This document shows, in pieces, positions 1 to 4,833 of a stretch of DNA of 8,147 nt (positions are counted from its first letter, which is position 1; the number at the start of each line of letters is the position of its first letter). Position numbers and translations under genes: made by a program. The DNA is from Candidatus Peribacteraceae bacterium (lineage in GTDB: Bacteria; Patescibacteriota; Gracilibacteria; Peribacterales; Peribacteraceae), in assembly GCA_028717505.1 (NCBI GenBank), contig JAQUNQ010000048.1, forward strand, positions 1 to 8,147, in the 5' to 3' direction. The notes under the pieces are model-generated. The model was not told the origin of the DNA, ran no database searches, and saw only the letters and a program-made list of their open reading frames with translations.

Positions 1-998
1 CCTGCTCTGCGCTCGACGTCGACTTCATTGTGGTGGCGAACATGCTTGCGGAATCCGTGAGCGGTCAGGCCCACCTCGGCGCCATCGCTTCCTCCTTCCT
101 CCCCCACCGTCCTCCCGCAATCCGCGTCGAGGCAGCCTGCGCATCGGGCTCGGTGGCCGTGCACACGGCGTGCGCGCTCCTCGAGAGCGGACGGGCGGAG
201 ACCGTCCTCGTCCTCGGGGCGGAGAAGATGACGGATGTTCCGGGGGATGAGATCGCGACAGCCCTCATGGGTGCGGCCGATGCCGAGCTGGACGCCCCTT
301 CGGGCCTCACGTTCCCCGGCATCTTCGGCCTCGTTGCGAAGCGCTACATGTACGAGTTCGGGCTCACACGCGAGGAGCTGAACCGCGTGAGCGCCCGCCA
401 TCACCGCAATGCCCTGAAGAATCCCTTCGCGCAGTTCCGCCAGGAAATCCCGGAGGAACAGATCGGCTTGAGCCCCCTCGTCGCCGATCCGTTGCGCCTC
501 CTCGATTGCTCGCCGGTGAGCGATGGTGCGGCCGCCTGCATTCTCTCAACGAAATTCACGAGCGATCTCCGCATCGCCGCCTCGCAGGTGAGCACCGATT
601 CCGTGAGCATCACCGAGCGCCCGACCCTCACCTCGTTCGCCGCCACGAAGGACTCCTCCGTCCGCGCCTACGAGGAAGCACACATCGATCCGACGGACGT
701 CTCCCACCTCGAGCTCCACGATTGCTTCTCCATTGCCGCGCTGCTCGCGCTCGAGGACCTCGGCTTCGCGGCTCCCGGCAAGGGCATCCACTGGTACCAG
801 AGCGAGGGCACGATGACGGTGAACGGGAGTGGAGGCCTGAAGGCCTGTGGGCACCCTGTCGCGGCAACGGGCGTGAAGCAGATCATCGATGTCTCGAAGC
901 AACTCAGGGCCTCCGGCAAGCGGTGGGGCATGGCACACAACTTCGGTGGCGTCGGTGCCACCTGTTCCATTCACCTCCTTGAGCATGCGCACGCCTGA
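1..998 (+). CDS. Acetyl-CoA acetyltransferase (thiolase), 5' truncated by window edge
   Basis: Thiolase-superfamily enzyme, most like the archaeal/SCP-x group that condenses two acetyl-CoA to acetoacetyl-CoA. In archaeal-type mevalonate synthesis this enzyme feeds HMG-CoA synthase. The reading frame is open from base 3, so the first GTG at 30 is internal and roughly the first 50-60 residues of a ~390-aa family are missing. Visible motifs: the nucleophilic cysteine in EAACASGS (codon 138-140), the histidine of LHDCFS (717-719), the histidine of CGHPVAATG (852-854), and the glycine-rich C-terminal HNFGGVGATC motif. All core catalytic positions expected in this part are intact. The next gene starts inside its last codons, which indicates translational coupling. 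The exact substrate (acetyl-CoA or a longer acyl-CoA) cannot be fixed from sequence alone. Confidence 0.9.
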   Translation, partial: CSALDVDFIVVANMLAESVSGQAHLGAIASSFLPHRPPAIRVEAACASGSVAVHTACALLESGRAETVLVLGAEKMTDVPGDEIATALMGAADAELDAPSGLTFPGIFGLVAKRYMYEFGLTREELNRVSARHHRNALKNPFAQFRQEIPEEQIGLSPLVADPLRLLDCSPVSDGAAACILSTKFTSDLRIAASQVSTDSVSITERPTLTSFAATKDSSVRAYEEAHIDPTDVSHLELHDCFSIAALLALEDLGFAAPGKGIHWYQSEGTMTVNGSGGLKACGHPVAATGVKQIIDVSKQLRASGKRWGMAHNFGGVGATCSIHLLEHAHA

Positions 999-1923
999 TG
1001 CCCCCTCCATCGTCGCCCGTGCAGGCATGCAGCGCCGGAAGCGCCTGCTCTCGGGCACGCTCCTTTCCTTCACGAGCATCGCGCATCCCCCGAAGGGATT
1101 CCCCGAGCGCCCGCGGATCATCGGGCTCGTCGAACTCACGAGCGGCCAGCGCGTCCTCGCCCCCCTCCTCCTGCGCGAAGGCCTCTCCCCTACCATTGGC
1201 CAGACGGTGGAGCCGCGTATGGTGCTGAGCAGGATCAATGAGGAGGGACTGCGCCTCTACGAGGTAGCCTACGAACTCACGACGCGCGTCACGGCGCCGC
1301 TCGATCAGGAGAAAATCTTCCCCGAGTACATCCTCGCGCTCACCGGACCCTCGGGTGTCGGCAAGTCCACGGTCCGCCGCCTCCTCACGCGCATGCTGAG
1401 CGACTTCACGGCGGAAGTTCCCCTCCTCACCACGCGCGCGCCGCGGGGCAACGATGACCAGGGGGAAAAACACCTCTCCGTTCTGGAATTCGAGCGACTC
1501 AAACATGCAGGGGAGATCGTCTCCTGGATACGGCTCTCTGCAGGAACAGAGGAGTACTTCGAGGGATACCGGGCAGCCGATATTACGACGATCTGGCAGG
1601 GGGGCAGGATCCCCGTGGTCGTCACGGAGACCCATCTCCTCAAGGGACTCGCGAACCACTTCGGACGCCGCGCGATCCTCTCCTTCGGTCTCCTCCCCCC
1701 CGGTCACAGCAGGCGCGCGATGCTCAGTCAACTCCTCCACCGCCTGCGGAACCGCGGTCACGATTCCGAGGAGCAGATCCGCGCACAACTCACGCACGCG
1801 AAGGAGGATTTGCAGACCATCACCGCCACCCCGGGCCTCTTCGACCATGTCCTCGTCAATGAGGACCTCGACACCGTCATCGAGACCCTGAAGGGGCACG
1901 TGCTCGCACTCGCGGAGGCATAA
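985..1923 (+). CDS. DUF35-type OB-fold domain fused to guanylate-kinase-like P-loop domain
   Basis: A 312-aa two-domain protein. Residues ~17-100 resemble the OB-fold half of DUF35 acyl-CoA-associated proteins: a GTLLSFTSIAHPPKGFPERP strand-loop, then IGLVELTSGQRVLAPLL and an IGQTVEPR turn. Residues ~113-305 resemble guanylate kinase: P-loop GPSGVGKST (121-129), TTRAPRG (149-155), AGEIVSW, LLPPG, a RNRGHDSEEQIRAQL lid-like helix, and the terminal FDHVLVNEDLD. The protein has no cysteine, so the zinc ribbon that usually precedes the OB fold in DUF35 proteins is absent. It overlaps the thiolase by 14 bases. I chose ATG 985 because it is the first start that avoids a long overlap; ATG 1027 (298 aa) is also possible, and neither has a Shine-Dalgarno. 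The GMP-contact region differs from true guanylate kinase, so the phosphoacceptor is uncertain. The kinase homology is firm and the OB assignment is fairly confident. Confidence 0.8.
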   Translation: MRTPDAPSIVARAGMQRRKRLLSGTLLSFTSIAHPPKGFPERPRIIGLVELTSGQRVLAPLLLREGLSPTIGQTVEPRMVLSRINEEGLRLYEVAYELTTRVTAPLDQEKIFPEYILALTGPSGVGKSTVRRLLTRMLSDFTAEVPLLTTRAPRGNDDQGEKHLSVLEFERLKHAGEIVSWIRLSAGTEEYFEGYRAADITTIWQGGRIPVVVTETHLLKGLANHFGRRAILSFGLLPPGHSRRAMLSQLLHRLRNRGHDSEEQIRAQLTHAKEDLQTITATPGLFDHVLVNEDLDTVIETLKGHVLALAEA

Positions 1924-1981
1924 GGAATCATGAGAAACAAACCTGCCCATAGACTTGCCGACAGCCTTCCTCTCCCCCTAT

Positions 1982-2004
1982 CCCCTTCTCCATCGGAGAA
2001 GGGG
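1982..2004. repeat. Perfect 10-bp hairpin, 3-base loop (hairpin one)
   Basis: CCCCTTCTCC pairs perfectly with GGAGAAGGGG around the loop ATC, and a T-G wobble (1981/2005) can extend it. It is followed by GATGTGTGTG, not a T-run, so it is not a canonical intrinsic terminator. It could still slow transcription or protect the 3' end of the upstream message. Confidence 0.85.
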
Positions 2005-2043
2005 GATGTGTGTGTTTGTAGTTGTTCCCTTCGCCCACAGTCT

Positions 2044-2068
2044 CCCCTTCCTCCTTGGGAGGAAGGGG
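2044..2068. repeat. Perfect 11-bp hairpin, 3-base loop (hairpin two)
   Basis: CCCCTTCCTCC pairs perfectly with GGAGGAAGGGG around the loop TTG. The stem differs from hairpin one only by one extra base pair in the middle, so the two look like diverged copies. No T-run follows. Confidence 0.85.
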
Positions 2069-2108
2069 TCGGAGGATGGAGGAAGTTCCAAAAGAAATCG
2101 AAATATTC

Positions 2109-2141
2109 TTATGGAGCATAATCAATTTAACGCTCCAATAA
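2109..2141. repeat. Imperfect inverted repeat with AT-rich loop
   Basis: TTATGGAGC (2109-2117) is complementary to GCTCCAATAA (2132-2141) with a single bulged A, around a 14-base AT-rich loop. It lies about 60 bases upstream of the likely -35 region of the glucan operon. It could be a protein-binding operator, an RNA hairpin, or chance. No regulator can be named. Confidence 0.4.
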
Positions 2142-2201
2142 GCCATCGATGCGACCTTGACATTTCTGATAACAAGAAACCGGCCTTGGGGCCACTTATA
2201 C

Positions 2202-2230
2202 TTCAATTCCCGACCGTTTTGTGATATAAT
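2202..2230 (+). promoter_or_regulatory. Extended -10 sigma70-type promoter of the glucan operon
   Basis: TGATATAAT at 2222-2230 is a perfect extended -10 (TG, one base, TATAAT at 2225-2230). Seventeen bases upstream is a weak -35, TTCAAT at 2202-2207, which is tolerable for an extended -10 promoter. Predicted transcription start is near 2237, giving a ~35-base leader to the ATG at 2272. The local AT-rich stretch supports promoter function. Confidence 0.7.
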
Positions 2231-2271
2231 TAGTAGATTTTCCAGTCCCCAAACCAACAGCACAAACATCC

Positions 2272-3474
2272 ATGCCTCTCCACACCCTCATGTTCGGCTG
2301 GGAGTACCCCCCTCGCCACCTCGGCGGATTGGGGGTGGCTTGCGAGGGGCTCGTGCGGGGGCTTCTCCACCACGGCATCAAGGTGACCCTTGTCCTCCCG
2401 TTTGCCACGGACTCCCCCGACCCCATCGACATCCGCTTCCCGACCCAGAAGACAGTGGAGGCCATCCGCGTGAAGAGCTTCCTCTCCCCCTACGACTCCG
2501 CCGAAGCGTACGCGCAGCGCATCAAGCATATCCCGCGCGAGACCGCGCAGATCTATGGGGAAGACCTCGCACATGCCGTTCACGTCTACACCGAAATGAG
2601 TGTGGAGCTGACGAAGGATCTCTCACCGGATGTCGTCCACTGCCACGACTGGATGACATACGAGGCCGGCGTCCGCGCCGCACGGCATCATGACCAACCG
2701 CTCGTCGCGCACATCCACGCGACGGAGCTGGACCGCACGCACTTCAACCCGAATGACTGGATCTACGGACGGGAACGCTGGGGCTTCGAGCAGGCAGACC
2801 GCATCATCGCCGTGAGCAACTACACGAAGAATATCATCGTGCAGCACTACGGCATTGCTCCCGACAAGATCACGGTGGTCCACAACGGGAGTGACGAGAC
2901 ACACATGCCGCAGGAAACGACCGAGCCGCAGGCAAAGAAACATCCGATGGTGCTCTTCCTCGGACGACTCGCGCTGCAGAAGGGGCCGCGGCACTTCCTC
3001 CACATGGCAGCTATGGTCCATGCGCACCGACCCGACGTGCAGTTTGTCGTGGCGGGTGATGGCCAGATGCTCCCCTCCCTCATCGAGGAAACTTGCCGGC
3101 TCGGCCTGCAGGACTGCACCGTCTTCGCCGGAAAGGTGAATGCCACCGAGGCACGCAAGCTCTACGCACAGGCCGATTGCTTCGTCATGCCCTCGCTCTC
3201 CGAACCCTTCGGCCTCGTGGCTCTCGAGGCGATCGCGCAGAGAACCCCCGTCATCCTGAGCAAGCAGTCGGGTGCGAGCGAGGTGATCGGACATGCCTTC
3301 AAGGTGGACTTCTGGGACACGGAGAAGATGGCGGACTGCGTCCTCACGGTGCTCCGCGAGCAGCCGCTCGCCGATCAGCTGATGAACGAGGCGCCCCGCG
3401 TCCTCCAGAAGCTCACGTGGATCAACCAGGCTGCTCAGGTCCACTCGATTTACCGGAACATTATCCGCTCCTAA
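2272..3474 (+). CDS. GT4-family glycosyltransferase, glycogen/starch synthase-like
   Basis: A 400-aa GT-B fold glycosyltransferase that probably extends an alpha-1,4-glucan from a nucleotide-activated glucose. N-terminal domain: MFGWEYPP followed by the GGLG donor/acceptor loop (residues 18-21), VVHCHDWMTY (~122-130) and HIHATELDR (147-155). C-terminal domain: LGRLALQKG (230-238), AGDGQ, and the donor-binding pair SEPFGLVALEA with E311 and E319 eight residues apart. It has no signal peptide or membrane segment, so it is cytoplasmic. At 400 aa it is shorter than classical GT5 GlgA (~480 aa), so GT4 is the safer label. It is the first gene after the promoter and precedes two glucan hydrolases, as in the MJ1606-MJ1611 region of Methanocaldococcus jannaschii (known case). 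The start ATG lacks a Shine-Dalgarno. Trehalose or sucrose-type synthase activity is a less likely alternative. Confidence 0.85.
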   Translation: MPLHTLMFGWEYPPRHLGGLGVACEGLVRGLLHHGIKVTLVLPFATDSPDPIDIRFPTQKTVEAIRVKSFLSPYDSAEAYAQRIKHIPRETAQIYGEDLAHAVHVYTEMSVELTKDLSPDVVHCHDWMTYEAGVRAARHHDQPLVAHIHATELDRTHFNPNDWIYGRERWGFEQADRIIAVSNYTKNIIVQHYGIAPDKITVVHNGSDETHMPQETTEPQAKKHPMVLFLGRLALQKGPRHFLHMAAMVHAHRPDVQFVVAGDGQMLPSLIEETCRLGLQDCTVFAGKVNATEARKLYAQADCFVMPSLSEPFGLVALEAIAQRTPVILSKQSGASEVIGHAFKVDFWDTEKMADCVLTVLREQPLADQLMNEAPRVLQKLTWINQAAQVHSIYRNIIRS

Positions 3475-3506
3475 CCCTACACCCTACGCCCTTCTCCCCT
3501 CTCCCC
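3472..3506 (+). repeat. Stop-to-start linker made of CCCTAC repeats and a pyrimidine tract
   Basis: The stop TAA opens the unit TAACCCTAC, followed by ACACCCTACGCCCT (3479-3492, overlapping the first unit) and a C/T-only run up to the ATG at 3507. The 14-mer at 3479-3492 recurs exactly at 4799-4812, and TAACCCTAC recurs at 4812-4820. No Shine-Dalgarno is present. It may be a dispersed repeat, or a spacer used for translation of the next gene. Confidence 0.75.
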
Positions 3507-4814
3507 ATGCCCCACCCCGTCGTCTGCTTCTACTTCCAGGTCCATCAGCCCTACCGCCTCAGGGACCTCCGCATCACGGAGATCGGCAAGGGCGAGCACC
3601 CCTCGTACTTCGACCAGGAGAAGAACTGTGCAGTCTTCCGGAAGGTCGCCGAGAAGTGCTACCTCCCGGCAAACAGGCTGATGCTCGAGCTCCTCGAGCG
3701 GCACCCGACGTTCTCCATCGCCTACTCCCTCTCCGGCGTCTTCCTCGACCAATGCCGGGAGTACGGAGAGGACGTCCTCGACTCCTTCCGCGCCCTCGCG
3801 GCAACCGGACGGGTTGAGTTCCTCGCGGAGACGTACTACCACTCCTTGAGCTCCATCCGGGACACGGAAGAATTCTGCGAGCAGGTGACGCTCCACGTGC
3901 GGACGATCGAGGATCTCTTCGGAAGGACGCCAACCGTCTTCCGCAATACGGAGCTCATCTACAGCAACGAGCTCGCGCAGGTGGCGCGCCTCATGGGATT
4001 CACCGGCATTCTTGCGGAGGGGACCGACCACATCCTCCACGGGCGCAGCCCGAATCTTCCCTACATCCCCCCGCACTTCCGCCTTCCCCGCACCACTGAG
4101 CAGGTCATCATGCGACACCGCCCGCTCCCACGGAGAGCGGAGAAGATCCATGTCCTCCTGAAGAACTTCCGCCTGTCGGACGACGTGGCCTTCCGCTTCT
4201 CGGACAAGAGTTGGATCGGGTATCCCCTCCGGGCCGAGACTTTCACCGACTGGCTCACGGGCGGTGGCGGGCACAGCGTGAACCTCTTCATGGATTACGA
4301 GACCTTCGGCGAACACCAGTGGGAGGACACGGGCATCTTCGAATTCCTCCGCGCGCTCCCCCGCATCTGGGAGGAGCGCGGTATCCGCACCGCCACCCCC
4401 TCGCAAGTCATCGAGACATGGAGTGGCGAAAATCGTTCCGAGGAATACGACGCGCACAACCTGATCTCCTGGGCCGACACGGAGCGCGATCTCTCCGCGT
4501 GGCAGGGCAACCAAATCCAGTCAGCCGCCCTGCAGGCGATCTATGCGTTGGGCCCGCTCGTGAAGGCAACAGGCAATGAGGATCTCATCCGCATGTGGCG
4601 CATGCTCCAGACTTCCGATCACTTCTACTACATGTGCACGAAGTACTGGAACGACGGCGACGTGCATAAGTACTTCAGTCCGTACGATTCGCCCTATGAA
4701 GCGTACCGGCGCTACAGCCACGCCCTGTGCGACTTGAAGGCGCGCTTGGGGCATCAACCAACTGTCAAACCTCACGCGCACCACAAGCGCACCCCCCGAC
4801 ACCCTACGCCCTAA
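3507..4814 (+). CDS. GH57 family glycoside hydrolase, alpha-amylase-like
   Basis: A 435-aa retaining alpha-glucan hydrolase or transferase of family GH57, like the MJ1611 type. Conserved GH57 regions in order: HQPYR (13-17); AETYYHSL in the second region; the catalytic nucleophile region FRNTELIY with E149; the acid/base region FMDYETFGEH with D263; and DHFYYMCTKYW near residue 375. Both catalytic residues are therefore intact. There is no signal peptide, so it acts in the cytoplasm, probably cutting internal alpha-1,4 bonds of the polymer made by the upstream synthase. I chose ATG 3507 because MPHPVVCFYFQVHQPYR is the usual GH57 beginning; the frame stays open further upstream but only as a shadow of the glycosyltransferase. 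The last ~20 residues are basic and His/Pro-rich, and the end is encoded by an intergenic-type repeat. 4-alpha-glucanotransferase or branching activity is possible. Confidence 0.88.
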   Translation: MPHPVVCFYFQVHQPYRLRDLRITEIGKGEHPSYFDQEKNCAVFRKVAEKCYLPANRLMLELLERHPTFSIAYSLSGVFLDQCREYGEDVLDSFRALAATGRVEFLAETYYHSLSSIRDTEEFCEQVTLHVRTIEDLFGRTPTVFRNTELIYSNELAQVARLMGFTGILAEGTDHILHGRSPNLPYIPPHFRLPRTTEQVIMRHRPLPRRAEKIHVLLKNFRLSDDVAFRFSDKSWIGYPLRAETFTDWLTGGGGHSVNLFMDYETFGEHQWEDTGIFEFLRALPRIWEERGIRTATPSQVIETWSGENRSEEYDAHNLISWADTERDLSAWQGNQIQSAALQAIYALGPLVKATGNEDLIRMWRMLQTSDHFYYMCTKYWNDGDVHKYFSPYDSPYEAYRRYSHALCDLKARLGHQPTVKPHAHHKRTPRHPTP

Positions 4815-4833
4815 CCCTACGCCCTCTCCTCTC
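4799..4833 (+). repeat. Second copy of the CCCTAC-type linker, partly inside the GH57 coding end
   Basis: ACACCCTACGCCCT (4799-4812) is identical to 3479-3492, and TAACCCTAC (4812-4820) is identical to 3472-3480, but the two units are in the opposite order. The GH57 stop TAA (4812-4814) lies inside the repeat. A pyrimidine-only tract with no Shine-Dalgarno then leads to the next ATG at 4834. Confidence 0.75.

Larger units (their letters stand above)
1966..2085. repeat. Nested inverted-repeat element containing two near-identical hairpins
   Basis: The ends (1966-1991 and 2058-2085) are imperfect reverse complements over about 26-28 bases; both read CTTCCTC... inward from the edge. Each end also folds on itself: hairpin one at 1982-2004 and hairpin two at 2044-2068. 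The spacer between them (2006-2043) is unrelated sequence with a short GT run. The arrangement resembles a REP/MITE-like non-coding mobile repeat. No target-site duplication was evident by eye. A paired transcription terminator is the alternative, but no T-tract follows either stem. Confidence 0.7.
1924..2271. other. Intergenic region with repeat element and operon promoter
   Basis: A 348-base gap, the only long one in the window. Its first half is a GC-rich hairpin repeat (1966-2085). Its second half is distinctly AT-rich compared with the flanking genes and carries an imperfect inverted repeat and a promoter. Short open frames here (up to ~113 aa on the minus strand) run through the hairpins, have no recognisable domain and show no plausible ribosome site, so I do not call a gene. 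No tRNA or known RNA family was recognised. Confidence 0.75.

Noticed and set aside
998..1228. TGATG stop-start overlap suggesting a small gene starting at 998
   Set aside because: The frame gives a 76-aa Ser/Arg/Pro-rich shadow. The real gene is in the frame that starts at 985.
904..1950. 348-aa minus-strand frame opposite the OB-kinase fusion
   Set aside because: The + strand carries a clear P-loop and guanylate-kinase motifs. The opposite frame is a compositional shadow.
1982..2068. Hairpins as canonical intrinsic terminators
   Set aside because: Stems are strong but no T-tract follows either one. They are better described as a repeat element, though a termination or RNA-stabilising effect is not excluded.
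2157..2162. TTGACA, a perfect -35 hexamer
   Set aside because: No -10 hexamer is found 16-18 bases downstream (the sequence there is ACCGGCC). The extended -10 at 2222-2230 explains the promoter better.
3093..3506. Upstream extension of the GH57 frame into the glycosyltransferase gene
   Set aside because: The frame is open only because of high GC. The extension is Arg-rich with no family match, while MPHPVVCFYFQVHQPY at 3507 is a normal GH57 start.
3472..4833. CRISPR-like array or telomere-like repeat
   Set aside because: Only two short junction sites, units out of order, and no regular spacers; they do not form an array.
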